Shown here: piece after piece, positions 1 through 8,965 of the stretch
Position numbering within the stretch: the first letter of the stretch is position 1
Layout: the number at the start of each line of letters is the position of its first letter
Notes under the pieces: model-generated
Told to the model about the DNA's origin: nothing
The model's input: only the letters and a program-made list of their open reading frames with translations
The model's database searches: none
Translations under genes and position numbers: made by a program
Assembly (NCBI RefSeq): GCF_042854845.1
Contig: NZ_AP031498.1
Coordinates: 4,526,001-4,590,000 of the forward strand
Origin: Maricurvus nonylphenolicus
Lineage (GTDB): Bacteria > Pseudomonadota > Gammaproteobacteria > Pseudomonadales > Cellvibrionaceae
Reading direction: 5' to 3'
Length of the DNA stretch: 64,000 nt

Positions 1-1245
1 AAGGAATTACGCTCGCACCTGAATATGATGGCTGAGGCTGAAAAGCGTGATCACCGCCGTCTCGGTAAAGAACTGGATCTGTTTCATTTCCATGAAGATG
101 CGATTGGCGCCGTATTTTGGCAACCCAACGGCTGGACCATGTTTCAAACATTAATTGACTATATGCGTCGCCGCCAACAGGAAGCTGGCTACGTTGAGGT
201 CAATACACCGGATATAATGGACCGCGGTCTGTGGGAAGTATCCGGCCACTGGCAAAACTATCAGGAACATATGTACACCACTGAAACGCCGGATGATAAA
301 ACCCTGGCCCTTAAACCTATGAGCTGTCCGGGCAGTGTATTGATGTATGACTTTGGCCTAAAAAGTTACCGTGACCTACCGGTGAGAATGGCTGAGTTTG
401 GTAAAGTCCATCGCTATGAACCGTCCGGTTCTTTGCATGGCCTGCTAAGGGTTCGTCACTTTACCCAGGATGATGCCCATATCTACTGCACGCCAGATCA
501 GATGCAAAGTGAGTGCGAAAAAATCATTCATCTGGTGCTGGATATTTATCGCCAGTTTGGCTTTGAAGATGTCACCATCAAACTATCAACTCGCCCTGAA
601 AGCCGTATGGGCGATGACGCGACCTGGGATATTGTTGAGGCCGCGCTGGTGGAGTCATTACGCGCCCTGGAACTGGACTATCAGATCAACCCTGGTGAAG
701 GCGCATTTTATGGCCCTAAACTGGAGTTTGTCTTACGCGATACTATCGGCCGTGACTGGCAATGTGGAACCCTGCAGGTGGATATGAATTTGCCGTCGCG
801 TTTTTCCCTGGGATATATCGATGAAACCGGTACCCGTCAGACCCCCGTCATGCTTCACCGGGCGCTGTTTGGCTCTCTCGAACGTTTTATCGGCATACTC
901 ATTGAGCATTATGCAGGTAAGCTACCGGCATGGCTTGCCCCTACACAAGTTGTGGTATTGACTATTACCGAAGCCTATAGCGAAGCCGCAGATCGATTAA
1001 ATAATGAACTGCGACAGGCCGGTCTGCGCAGTACGGTAGATTTGAGTAACGAAAAAATCAGTTATAAAATACGCCAGCATACGCTGAAGAAAGTGCCTGT
1101 TATGGCAATCATTGGTGCCAGTGAAGCGGAAACAGGTCAAGTGAACCTGCGCTTACTGGATGGAACAAATGTCAGTCATCCTGATATTGAAAGTGCCTTA
1201 AGCTATCTTTCTCAAGCTTGCAGCCCTCCAGACCAACAAATGTAA
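1..1245 (+). CDS. thrS: Threonyl-tRNA synthetase, 3' part (probably a second copy)
   Basis: The frame is open from base 1, so the N-terminus is outside the window. What remains is the class II catalytic core and anticodon-binding domain of a ThrRS, which charges tRNA-Thr in the cytoplasm. The conserved KRDHRRLGKELDLF entry, motif 2 region and all three family zinc ligands are visible: Cys codon 325-327 (PMSCPG), His 478-480 (DDAH) and His 856-858 (VMLHRA). The usual CPGH is CPGS here and RVRGFTQDD is RVRHFTQDD, so the protein is divergent. The housekeeping thrS normally precedes infC-rpmI-rplT; here an NTF2-like gene follows 10 nt later, which suggests an accessory copy (inference). Whether it keeps the TGS and editing domains cannot be seen. 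Confidence 0.9.
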   Translation, partial: KELRSHLNMMAEAEKRDHRRLGKELDLFHFHEDAIGAVFWQPNGWTMFQTLIDYMRRRQQEAGYVEVNTPDIMDRGLWEVSGHWQNYQEHMYTTETPDDKTLALKPMSCPGSVLMYDFGLKSYRDLPVRMAEFGKVHRYEPSGSLHGLLRVRHFTQDDAHIYCTPDQMQSECEKIIHLVLDIYRQFGFEDVTIKLSTRPESRMGDDATWDIVEAALVESLRALELDYQINPGEGAFYGPKLEFVLRDTIGRDWQCGTLQVDMNLPSRFSLGYIDETGTRQTPVMLHRALFGSLERFIGILIEHYAGKLPAWLAPTQVVVLTITEAYSEAADRLNNELRQAGLRSTVDLSNEKISYKIRQHTLKKVPVMAIIGASEAETGQVNLRLLDGTNVSHPDIESALSYLSQACSPPDQQM

Positions 1246-1255
1246 AAGGTAAGAC

Positions 1256-1621
1256 ATGAACGAAAAAGAGATCGTCGCATTATTTGAAGAGTGGAATAAT
1301 GCCCTGCAGACTGGAAACCCAAAAAACGTTGTAGCACTTTACGAAACCAACGCCATCCTGTTGCCAACCGTTTCCAATCAAGTTCGCCACAATCACGCAG
1401 AAATTGAAGACTATTTCGTTCATTTCCTCGCTAAAGGTCCAAAAGGCGAGATTAATGAGTCCAATGTTCGTACCTTTGGCGACATCGCTATTAACTCCGG
1501 TGTTTACACTTTCACCTTCAGTGATGGTGCTAGCGTGCAGGCTCGCTTCAGCTATATGTACCGCTGGAACGGCCAACGCTGGATGATTATTGAGCATCAC
1601 TCCTCAGCAATGCCAGAATAA
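1256..1621 (+). CDS. SgcJ/EcaC-type NTF2-like (DUF4440/SnoaL-like) protein
   Basis: A 121-aa cytoplasmic protein with the cone-shaped NTF2 fold pattern: an N-terminal helix (ALFEEWNNALQTGNPKNVVALYETNAILLPT) followed by strands ending in RFSYMYRWNGQRWMIIEHHSS. This pattern is typical of the SgcJ/EcaC family, whose molecular role is mostly unknown. It starts 10 nt after the ThrRS stop with AAGGTAAG as ribosome site, so the two genes are probably co-transcribed. No signal peptide or metal motif is evident. Function cannot be inferred beyond a small-molecule-binding or dimeric scaffold. Confidence 0.75.
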   Translation: MNEKEIVALFEEWNNALQTGNPKNVVALYETNAILLPTVSNQVRHNHAEIEDYFVHFLAKGPKGEINESNVRTFGDIAINSGVYTFTFSDGASVQARFSYMYRWNGQRWMIIEHHSSAMPE

Positions 1622-1648
1622 ATTATCGGCATTTCTTTTTGCTGTGAG

Positions 1649-1681
1649 GAAGGCCACTAGCGCGCAAGCGCCATGGCCTTC
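1649..1681. terminator. Hairpin between convergent genes
   Basis: GAAGGCCA (1649-1656) pairs with TGGCCTTC (1674-1681) between two convergent genes. There is no clear T-run on either side, so it is at best a weak or factor-assisted terminator. Confidence 0.25.
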
Positions 1682-1701
1682 TCATCAGTGACTCAATTCA
1701 C

Positions 1702-2043
1702 CTAGTTCGTCACAATCTCTACCGGGCCATGATCGTCGCAATGACCATCGTGTACATGATGCAGTCGGCCATCAACAATGTAATCAATATGATCCCCATG
1801 CGGGACGGCTTCATGACCACAACCTGGACCATGTACATGGTCGCCACAGGTATGCACCGGTAAGCATCCATCAGGATTCGTGGCAGTGACTTCGATGACA
1901 TGTTCATCATAGTGGTCTTGATGGGGATAATGCAGATGACCATCATGAAGATAATCTGTGTGATCACCATGGCGAATAGCGGTATGGCCGCAGCCAGGTC
2001 CATGGGTGTGATCCGGGTGAGAGGATGTATTAGAGCAAGGCAT
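1702..2043 (-). CDS. Histidine-rich, Cys-Gly-His repeat protein (putative metal binding)
   Basis: A 113-aa protein made of two copies of one unit. Unit 1 is about residues 9-52 and unit 2 about 66-111. Each reads HGPGCGH, then HGD(H)xDY, then DG(H/R)LH and a His/Asp-rich tail with HxDH or HCDDH. More than a fifth of the residues are His, with paired Cys in GCGH motifs, so transition-metal binding (zinc or nickel) is likely but inferred. No signal peptide is visible, hence probably cytoplasmic. It is convergent with the ThrRS/NTF2 genes. Similar short His-rich proteins are known near metal-homeostasis genes, but the family has no established function that I can cite. Confidence 0.75.
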   Translation of the reverse strand: MPCSNTSSHPDHTHGPGCGHTAIRHGDHTDYLHDGHLHYPHQDHYDEHVIEVTATNPDGCLPVHTCGDHVHGPGCGHEAVPHGDHIDYIVDGRLHHVHDGHCDDHGPVEIVTN

Positions 2044-2255
2044 GGTAACCCCCTGTGAACAGTTCCTGTAACGTTACTTAATCTAGCCTAGACCAATTCT
2101 CAGCCTGTGTGATTGGATAACAAATTCCTTTCGCCTGAGAAGTATTTACTGTTATAACAAACCCATATATGCGGAAATCACATAAATTTCATACACTTGT
2201 CATATTAACCATACACACTCATCAACCCCATACATAACCAGATAGGGGACGCCCT

Positions 2256-2999
2256 ATGGTTAGCCTAAGTCACCCGCTCTACTGTATCGCCCACCGTGGC
2301 GGCCGTAGAAAAGGCTCGCACAGCTCCGAAAATACCCTGAAGGCGTTTGCCGAAAGCATTGCCCTGGGCGTTGATGCCATTGAAGTGGATGTCTGGCAGG
2401 TAGGTGGGCAGCTGCTGGTTACCCATGACCGCCGTTTGGGCAAGACTTTGCCCGGCAAGGGCCGCCTGATGGACCATACCCCCAGCTATCTTCGCAACCT
2501 GGAGATGGAATGTGGTAGCCAAATCCCTACCCTGATGGAAGTGCTGGAATCCATTGGCGAGCAGGTAACGCTCAATATCGAACTCAAAGGCCCTGGCTGT
2601 GCCCAACTGGTGGCCAAAACCCTGCAGCAGTATGTGCACGATAGCAGCGGCACTTACGAGCAGTATTTATTCTCCAGCTTCGATCACCATCAACTGTTCC
2701 AGTTAAAACAAATCCTTCCACAAGTGCGTCGTGGTGTACTGATCGAAGGTATCCCGCTGACCTATGCCCGCTGTTGCGAGCCCCTGGAAGCCTATTCTTT
2801 CCACCCGAACGTCGACTTTATTAACCAGGCCCTGGTTGATGATGCCAAGCAACGGGGTTTAAAAGTGTGGGTTTACACCGTCAATGATATCGATGATTTT
2901 TGCCATCTGTCGGCGATGGGTGTGGACGGGGTGTTCACCGATTACCCCGAGCGACTGCTTAAACTGAATAAAGACCTGCGCTGGCAACAGGCCATTTAA
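2256..2999 (+). CDS. Glycerophosphodiester phosphodiesterase
   Basis: A 247-aa enzyme of the GDPD family, which hydrolyses glycerophosphodiesters to sn-glycerol 3-phosphate and an alcohol. The catalytic TIM-barrel signatures are present: HRGG near residue 13 followed by ENT, ExDV (AIEVDV) and HD (LVTHDRRLG), with NIELKG further on and a closing VDGVFTDYPE. There is no signal peptide, so it is the cytoplasmic UgpQ-like type, and its length equals that type. AGGGGA precedes the ATG. Its TAA overlaps the convergent stop codon of the next gene in the palindrome TTAA, so the two genes share their last bases. Confidence 0.9.
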   Translation: MVSLSHPLYCIAHRGGRRKGSHSSENTLKAFAESIALGVDAIEVDVWQVGGQLLVTHDRRLGKTLPGKGRLMDHTPSYLRNLEMECGSQIPTLMEVLESIGEQVTLNIELKGPGCAQLVAKTLQQYVHDSSGTYEQYLFSSFDHHQLFQLKQILPQVRRGVLIEGIPLTYARCCEPLEAYSFHPNVDFINQALVDDAKQRGLKVWVYTVNDIDDFCHLSAMGVDGVFTDYPERLLKLNKDLRWQQAI

Positions 3000-5059
3000 C
3001 CTTCGGCAGGTTTAACCTGATCAGCAATAGCCTGCATCAGCTCTGCGACATTTTGGTAGGGCGGTAGACAGCGATCCTGAACACACATCACCGCCTGTCC
3101 CATATCCATCGACATAATCTCGGGTGGATAAAACTCGGCATTCGACGGTACCGCATAACAATGCACCCGGCTGCCAAATTGATCCTGAATCAACTGACGC
3201 CAGGCAAGCACATCATCTCCCAGCAAAAATACCTGCACAGGTGCATCAAAAAATTCCTGCAAGGCCAGTAACAGCGAGACATGGTTTTCTGGAATACTAC
3301 TGATACCCATCCAGGCATAACCCAGAGTTGCCTCGGCCATGGCTAAATAACGAGGTTCGGCCGCCAAATGCCCGAGGCGCAATAATGCTCTAGCCGCCAC
3401 CCCATTACCACTGGGTAATACGGAATCTACCAGTGGTTTACTGCGATGAATTAACGGCTCGTGATCATGGGCAGTAAAAAAGAAACCGCCCTGCTGCTGA
3501 TCGTAAAAGTTATTACTTAACGATTCGGCGAGGTTAATCAGAAATTGATAATCCTCATCGCGCCACTGGACCTGCAATAATTCCAACAGCGCATCCATGG
3601 TGTAGGCATAATCGTCCAGGTAACCCGTATGTTTTGCACTGCCCTGTTGCCAAGTTGCCATCAGGCGTCTTTTGCGCCACAGGTGCTGGCGAATAAAATC
3701 CATTCCCTGCTGCGCATGGGTTAAATATTCCTGATCATTAAATACCCGAGCTGCAATAGCCAAGGCTCTCACCCACAAGGCATTCCAGCCACACAGTACT
3801 TTGTTATCGATATGGGGCTGGGGTCGTTGCAAACGTACCTGTAACAGCTTTTCTCTTAGAGTAAGAAACTGGGCCAAGGCCTGATCATAACTCAAGCCAC
3901 ATTCTGCAGCGGTTTCAACCAGGGTTTTATCAAAGTGTAAATGTAAGTACTCGCCAAAATTATGCTTATCGGTTTGCCCTAGTAAGCATGTCAGTAAGGT
4001 CAACTCACCATCGTTTAGTAACGCCTCAATATCCTCGAAACGCCATAGATAATATCCACCCTCACAGCCTTCACTGTCGGCATCGACCGAGCTGTAAAGA
4101 CCTTGCTTGCCATTGGCGAAAGCGCGCTGAACAAATTTAAAAATATCTGCCGCAGTGCGCTTAAATAACGGCTCGCCACTAATACTCCAGGCTTCGGCGT
4201 AGTTTGCCATCAACAGGGCATTATCGCAGAGCATTTTTTCGAAGTGTGGGATTTCCCAATGGACATCCGTAGCATAACGATAGAAACCGCCACCAACGTG
4301 ATCGTGAACGCCCCCCTGCGCCATTTTCATCAAACTGAGCAAAAGGTGACGACCGGTAGCGGGGTCTGCGGCTTGTTCATAGGAGCGTTGTAAATAATTG
4401 AGATTTACCGGCATAGGAAATTTCGGCGCCCCGCCAAAGCCACCGTGAACATCGTCGGCCAGGCGCAACAAGTGATGCAGCGCAACATCTATTGGGGCAG
4501 GGTTTAACAGGGTGTCTTTTTCCGAGGCCAGGACTTCAAGCTTCTCGTAACCCTGTCGGACTTTTTCCCGCAGCGAACGAAACTCTACATGTTGCTGACG
4601 GTAGAAATAACTCACCTTGGCCAACACATCTTTCAAGCCTACACGCCCATGACTTTCCTCAGCAGGAAAATAGGTACCAGCAATAAAAGGCAGTTGGGTC
4701 TGGGGACACAGGAATACGGTTAATGGCCAACCACCGGGCTGGCCGGTGAGAAGCTGGTGGGCGGTCTGGTAAATATCATCCAAATCAGGCCGCTCTTCGC
4801 GATCCACCTTAATACAGATAAAGCCGTCGTTGAGTGTCTCGGCGATGGTGTGATTGCTAAAGGTGTCCGCCGACATCATATGGCACCAGTGGCAAGCGGA
4901 GTAACCAATGGATAATAAAATGGGTTTATCTTCGATCCGCGCTCTGTCCAACGCCTGCTGTCCCCAGGTCTGCCAGGCAACCGGCTGCTGGCTGTGCTGC
5001 AAAAGATAGGGGCTGGTTTCACTACCCAGCTGATTGGTCAGAGCTGTCATAGAATCCAT
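2996..5059 (-). CDS. Thioredoxin-fold DUF255 protein (YyaL/SPATA20 family)
   Basis: A 687-aa cytoplasmic protein. The N-terminal DUF255 thioredoxin-like domain begins SETSPYLLQHSQQPVAWQ and carries the family motif CHWCH (SACHWCHMM, about residues 55-63). The rest is an alpha/alpha-toroid resembling glycosidase and epimerase barrels (ALLMANYAEAW, DNKVLCGWNALW). The family is widespread and its substrate is unproven. The gene is last in the minus-strand run that starts near 18.9 kb. An alternative ATG three codons downstream is possible. Confidence 0.9.
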   Translation of the reverse strand: MDSMTALTNQLGSETSPYLLQHSQQPVAWQTWGQQALDRARIEDKPILLSIGYSACHWCHMMSADTFSNHTIAETLNDGFICIKVDREERPDLDDIYQTAHQLLTGQPGGWPLTVFLCPQTQLPFIAGTYFPAEESHGRVGLKDVLAKVSYFYRQQHVEFRSLREKVRQGYEKLEVLASEKDTLLNPAPIDVALHHLLRLADDVHGGFGGAPKFPMPVNLNYLQRSYEQAADPATGRHLLLSLMKMAQGGVHDHVGGGFYRYATDVHWEIPHFEKMLCDNALLMANYAEAWSISGEPLFKRTAADIFKFVQRAFANGKQGLYSSVDADSEGCEGGYYLWRFEDIEALLNDGELTLLTCLLGQTDKHNFGEYLHLHFDKTLVETAAECGLSYDQALAQFLTLREKLLQVRLQRPQPHIDNKVLCGWNALWVRALAIAARVFNDQEYLTHAQQGMDFIRQHLWRKRRLMATWQQGSAKHTGYLDDYAYTMDALLELLQVQWRDEDYQFLINLAESLSNNFYDQQQGGFFFTAHDHEPLIHRSKPLVDSVLPSGNGVAARALLRLGHLAAEPRYLAMAEATLGYAWMGISSIPENHVSLLLALQEFFDAPVQVFLLGDDVLAWRQLIQDQFGSRVHCYAVPSNAEFYPPEIMSMDMGQAVMCVQDRCLPPYQNVAELMQAIADQVKPAEG

Positions 5060-5124
5060 ACTAGGGTTTTGATTCTGCTCGATATTACCTTAAGTAATAT
5101 GACAAGTTTGCCCATTTGTCATGT

Positions 5125-6213
5125 TTATTTACCATTAATCTGGTTATTTCCGGGGCGTAATCCACAGGCTTGCAACTGTTGCTGCCAAACCTGTGTATGG
5201 CGTGACACAGCGCGATTATATTGCTGCCAAATCGATGTCGGCTGTGTGTCACTCCAAGCCTGTTGCCAATAGGCGCTAAACACCTGACTTTCATATTCAG
5301 GCCACAATAACAAGTAATCTTCTATAACCTGTTTTACATCACGACTCTGTCGGTAAATGCCGCTGATATAAGGCTGAATTTCGCCAATATAAAAACGCAA
5401 AAATACCTGCTGCATCACCTTACCTCGCGGTGTCAGACTACCCGCAGGACACAAAGGCCGCTCTTTATTGGCAAGCTCAATCTGATCACTGAGAACAGAC
5501 AAGACATTGACTAGCACGAGTTGTGAACGCAGTAGGCGGCCGATAAATTTGTCGCTTGCCACTACGGCATAATGACTTTCCAACTTGGTAAAACTCGGCA
5601 GAGTATCTTCGGCCTCTATCAGCAAAAATTGCTGCAGATATCGCAACGCCTGGGTCAAGGCGGCACTGTCTGATGCGGTTTCCGTAAGTGTTAAGGGGGG
5701 AGCGGCATGAGAAAACAACTGTTGAAATTCCTGGCTGGCGAAACTGGCGTTCCAGCGTACTTTCGGCAGGTCATTTATCTTCGTCTGCCTGGCATCAGCT
5801 ACCGCTTGGGCCAAGGAGTGATTATCAACGCTCACTAAGGTGTCGCGACAGGTTTTAGCCAATGCTATAAAGCGCAAATGGTACACCAGCATCTGCGAAT
5901 CGGGCATAAACTTCCCCAGACTGCTGTTGCGCTCGCCGATTAAACGCTGTAAATCGCAGCGCGATAAACGCAAGAACTCCAGCAAATTTACCGATACCGG
6001 ACTTAAGGGCTGTTGCAACTCTCTGCGAGAGGGATATGACGGTAAACTATTTTCATCAATGTCCAACAGGTTATTACTGGGTTCAAATTCAAACACATTG
6101 GACAAGCGGTAGTGATAGTTATCCAGCAGAGAATTCAGCCCTTGTCGCTGAGTGCAGGAAGTGAGCAATCCGAGGATAACAATAATTAAACCCAGCGCTG
6201 CACACCTGTTCAC
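5125..6213 (-). CDS. DUF3080 family lipoprotein
   Basis: A 362-aa protein with a lipoprotein signal peptide: a hydrophobic stretch and lipobox LLTSC at residues 16-20. The mature part is helical, with the family-like LxxYxxRLxNVF start and RSQLVLVNVLSVLSDQI. It matches my memory of DUF3080, found in Pseudomonas, Vibrio and relatives with no known function. Residue +2 after the lipid Cys is Thr-Gln, not Asp, so outer-membrane sorting is expected. It follows the acetyltransferase gene by 7 nt and is probably co-transcribed. Confidence 0.8.
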   Translation of the reverse strand: MNRCAALGLIIVILGLLTSCTQRQGLNSLLDNYHYRLSNVFEFEPSNNLLDIDENSLPSYPSRRELQQPLSPVSVNLLEFLRLSRCDLQRLIGERNSSLGKFMPDSQMLVYHLRFIALAKTCRDTLVSVDNHSLAQAVADARQTKINDLPKVRWNASFASQEFQQLFSHAAPPLTLTETASDSAALTQALRYLQQFLLIEAEDTLPSFTKLESHYAVVASDKFIGRLLRSQLVLVNVLSVLSDQIELANKERPLCPAGSLTPRGKVMQQVFLRFYIGEIQPYISGIYRQSRDVKQVIEDYLLLWPEYESQVFSAYWQQAWSDTQPTSIWQQYNRAVSRHTQVWQQQLQACGLRPGNNQINGK

Positions 6214-6220
6214 GACAACC

Positions 6221-6706
6221 TCAGGCTCGCAGTGGATAAAACATAACAGCCGCAGGCTGACGACGAAACTCCCCTCGACGCCTTACCAGCCAACCGCGTT
6301 TTTGATAAAAGGCTTCCTGATCCGTGGCATAGAGAAATAACTGCGGCAATAATAATTGCCGCGCGTATTGCTCAGCGTGTCGCAACAGCGCCTCACCAAT
6401 TCCTTGCCGGCGCTTGGCCTCAATAACATATAGATTGGCAATCCAAACACTGTTGGGAGACTCTCCCAAACGTTGATAGTGCACCAAGCTGATAGAGCCG
6501 ACCGGCTGGCCGTTAAGAAAAGCAATAAAACTGGTGGGAACAGCATCTTCGCTGAGGTGTTTTTGTAAACGCTGACGGCGTTCATCAAGGCTGCCCGTCC
6601 CCCAAGCTTGATGATGCCAGGTTGCCAGCAGTTCTAATTGCTCGGGGCACTGGGACAGGGATTGAAACACCAATCCTGCTGCTTGGTCCTCACAATGACT
6701 CAGCAT
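6221..6706 (-). CDS. GNAT family N-acetyltransferase
   Basis: A 161-aa protein of the Gcn5-related acetyltransferase fold, which uses acetyl-CoA to acetylate small molecules or proteins. The CoA-binding motif A is RRQGIGEALLRHAE, preceded by the strand VWIANLYV and followed by QLFLYATDQEAFYQKRGW. A longer reading would begin inside lipA; I place the start at the ATG at 6706 (MLSHCEDQ) because it lies 22 nt after the lipA stop, has GAGG upstream and gives normal GNAT length. Substrate unknown. Confidence 0.85.
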   Translation of the reverse strand: MLSHCEDQAAGLVFQSLSQCPEQLELLATWHHQAWGTGSLDERRQRLQKHLSEDAVPTSFIAFLNGQPVGSISLVHYQRLGESPNSVWIANLYVIEAKRRQGIGEALLRHAEQYARQLLLPQLFLYATDQEAFYQKRGWLVRRRGEFRRQPAAVMFYPLRA

Positions 6707-6728
6707 GGCAACCTCGAACCGATCTGCG

Positions 6729-7724
6729 TTATTTAACCTCTTCGCCGTGCGCCTGCTTATCGGCGTGGTAGGAAGAGCGAACCAGCGGGCCACAGGCGGC
6801 ATGCTTAAAGCCCAGCTCTTCGGCCAAACGAGTGTACTCATCGAACTCGTCGGGATGTACGTAGCGATCAACGGGCAGATGATCCTTGGAGGGCTGTAGA
6901 TACTGACCAATGGTGAGCATATCGATATCGTGCTCACGCATATCGCGCATCACGTCAAAGATTTCTTCTTTGGTTTCACCCAGGCCGACCATCAATCCGG
7001 ATTTGGTTAAGACATCCGGACGACGAGCCTTATATTCCTTCAGCAGTTTCAATGACCACTTGTAGTTAGCACCGGGTCGCGACTGACGGTACAAACGCGG
7101 TACCGTTTCCAGATTGTGGTTAAACACATCCGGGGCTTCTTTTTCCAGAATATCTAATGCTACATCCATACGACCGCGGAAGTCGGGGGTCAGAATTTCA
7201 ACCTGCAAATTTGGCGAATGCTCGCGCGCTTCGCGAATACATTCGGCAAAGTGCTGGGCCCCGCCATCGCGTAAATCATCACGGTCAACGGAAGTAATGA
7301 CCACATACTTCAAGCGCATTTCAGCAATGGCCTGCGCCAAATGGCTGGGTTCATTTTCATCCAGCGGGTTGGGCTTACCATGGCCAACATCACAGAAAGG
7401 ACAGCGACGGGTACAGATCTCGCCCATGATCATAAAGGTGGCGGTACCGCCACTGAAACACTCGCCCAGGTTTGGGCAACTGGCTTCCTCGCAGACACTG
7501 GCGAGGCCATTCTTGCGCAGAATTTTTTTAATGCGATCAATGTCTGGAGAAGCCGGCATACGCACACGAATCCAGTCCGGTTTGCGCTGAAATTCATCAG
7601 AGGCAATTACCTTGACCGGAATACGCTCTACCTTATCGGCGTCACGAAGTTTTTCACCCTGTTTAATGCGTCGCGTGCGTTTAACCGGGTCCATGCTGTC
7701 ATCACGATTGTCAGTGCTAGTCAT
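6729..7724 (-). CDS. lipA: Lipoyl synthase
   Basis: A 331-aa radical-SAM enzyme that inserts two sulfurs into the octanoyl chain on lipoyl-carrier proteins. The radical-SAM cluster is C104-x3-C108-x2-C111 (CTRRCPFC). The auxiliary sacrificial cluster is C78-x4-C83-x5-C89 (CEEASCPNLGEC). Length and motifs match proteobacterial LipA. AAGGTAG precedes the ATG. It follows lipB by about 80 nt on the same strand, the usual order, so octanoyl transfer and sulfur insertion are encoded together. Confidence 0.98.
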   Translation of the reverse strand: MTSTDNRDDSMDPVKRTRRIKQGEKLRDADKVERIPVKVIASDEFQRKPDWIRVRMPASPDIDRIKKILRKNGLASVCEEASCPNLGECFSGGTATFMIMGEICTRRCPFCDVGHGKPNPLDENEPSHLAQAIAEMRLKYVVITSVDRDDLRDGGAQHFAECIREAREHSPNLQVEILTPDFRGRMDVALDILEKEAPDVFNHNLETVPRLYRQSRPGANYKWSLKLLKEYKARRPDVLTKSGLMVGLGETKEEIFDVMRDMREHDIDMLTIGQYLQPSKDHLPVDRYVHPDEFDEYTRLAEELGFKHAACGPLVRSSYHADKQAHGEEVK

Positions 7725-7803
7725 ACTGCTACCTTTAGAATTACTCTCGTTTTATCTCTCTGCTCGCACTGTTTTAATCTGGTTAAAACTTTTTTAGTAT
7801 TTT

Positions 7804-8520
7804 TTACGATGCTATAGATAGCACCGATGTGGGTTCTTCAATCCAATTGACGTCCTTAAAGTCCAGATACTTGCAAAAGTGCTTCACAAGCCCAGCCTCC
7901 AAAGCTTCCATATCCAGCGCCGCCGGATCATCCGTCAGCGCTTTAATCTGGGTCATTAACAATTCTGAGTAACCGCAAGGGTTAATACGCTGCCAGGGGC
8001 TCAAGTCCATATCGACATTCAAACTCAAGCCGTGGAAGCTGCAACCACGTCTGACGCGAAAACCCAGAGAAGCGATTTTATCGCTGACACCATTACGGTC
8101 TACGTAAACTCCTGGGGCATCAGCTTTTGGATAAGCCTTGATATCGATCTCTGCCAGCGTATCGACAATGGTATTCTCGGTGGCCGATACCAGCTCACGA
8201 ATACCCAGCTTGCGACGACGCAAATTAATCATCGGGTAACCGACAAGCTGCCCCGGCCCGTGATAGGTCACCTGGCCGCCGCGGTCTACCTGTACCACCG
8301 GAATATCTCCCGGCATAAGAATATGCTCAGCTTTACCCGCCTGGCCCTGAGTAAATACCGGAGGATGCTGAACCAACCACAGCTCATCGGCGGTATTGTC
8401 ATCGCGCTGGTCGGTAAAATCCGACATGGCGTGCCACACGGTTTCGTAATCCTGTAAACCCAGGTGGCGAACGACTAGGGTATCAGTGATATTGCCAGTA
8501 ATAGTATCGGTAATTGCCAT
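7804..8520 (-). CDS. lipB: Octanoyl-[acyl-carrier-protein]:protein octanoyltransferase
   Basis: A 238-aa cytoplasmic transferase that moves octanoate from ACP to lipoyl domains, giving the substrate for LipA. The RGGQVTYHGPGQLVGYP block, the lysine of SDKIASLGFRVRRG and the catalytic cysteine of INPCGYSEL are all present. It lies between ybeD and lipA as in most gammaproteobacteria. The spacing to the upstream ybeD stop is only 6 nt, so translation is probably coupled. Confidence 0.97.
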   Translation of the reverse strand: MAITDTITGNITDTLVVRHLGLQDYETVWHAMSDFTDQRDDNTADELWLVQHPPVFTQGQAGKAEHILMPGDIPVVQVDRGGQVTYHGPGQLVGYPMINLRRRKLGIRELVSATENTIVDTLAEIDIKAYPKADAPGVYVDRNGVSDKIASLGFRVRRGCSFHGLSLNVDMDLSPWQRINPCGYSELLMTQIKALTDDPAALDMEALEAGLVKHFCKYLDFKDVNWIEEPTSVLSIAS

Positions 8521-8526
8521 AATGAC

Positions 8527-8799
8527 TTAAAGCACCATCTTGGTCATATCACTGGCAGTCAGTTCCTGATGCAAGGCTTGCAGCTGATTTACGCCTGTTG
8601 CCGTAATAAACACAGTTATCGACTGGAAGGTTCCCTTGGCGCTTTCACGTACGGTGATGCGGGTCTGGTCAAACCCTGGCGCATGGCGCTCTACCACGCT
8701 GACAACAAACTCATGATATACAGGCCCTGACTGGCCCATGATTTTGATGGGGTAGTCCTCACAGGGGAACTCAATTTTGGGGGCTTCTGGCTCACTCAT
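8527..8799 (-). CDS. ybeD: YbeD/DUF493 family protein
   Basis: A 90-aa ferredoxin-like (ACT-like fold) protein: IEFPCEDYPIKIMG then QSITVFITATGVNQLQALHQEL and a terminal DMTKMVL. The family sits between dacA and lipB in gammaproteobacteria and is thought to have a regulatory role in lipoate metabolism, not proven. I use the ATG at 8799 (MSEPEAPK) rather than an upstream start at 8841, because this gives the family length and the extra N-terminus has no family similarity. Confidence 0.9.
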   Translation of the reverse strand: MSEPEAPKIEFPCEDYPIKIMGQSGPVYHEFVVSVVERHAPGFDQTRITVRESAKGTFQSITVFITATGVNQLQALHQELTASDMTKMVL

Positions 8800-8965
8800 A
8801 CCTAATACACTAGACCAATAACAGCTTGAGGGTCTGGACACACGGGCTTATGGCCGCATGTATTGACTGATTCGGGGATTATATCAGATATGGGAGGGGT
8901 GGTTTGAGGGATTGTTAGGGGGATAAACCCCACGCATTTGTGGGGTTATCGGGGAAAACACTGTG

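Noticed and set aside
2150..2159. TGTTATAACA as a Zur box
   Set aside because: Gammaproteobacterial Zur sites are longer, with the half-sites spaced further apart. A 10-bp palindrome in an AT-rich spacer is weak evidence by itself, so no feature was called.
6707..6937. N-terminal extension of the GNAT protein into lipA
   Set aside because: The extension overlaps lipA coding sequence in another frame and has no similarity to acetyltransferases; the ATG at 6706 has its own ribosome site.
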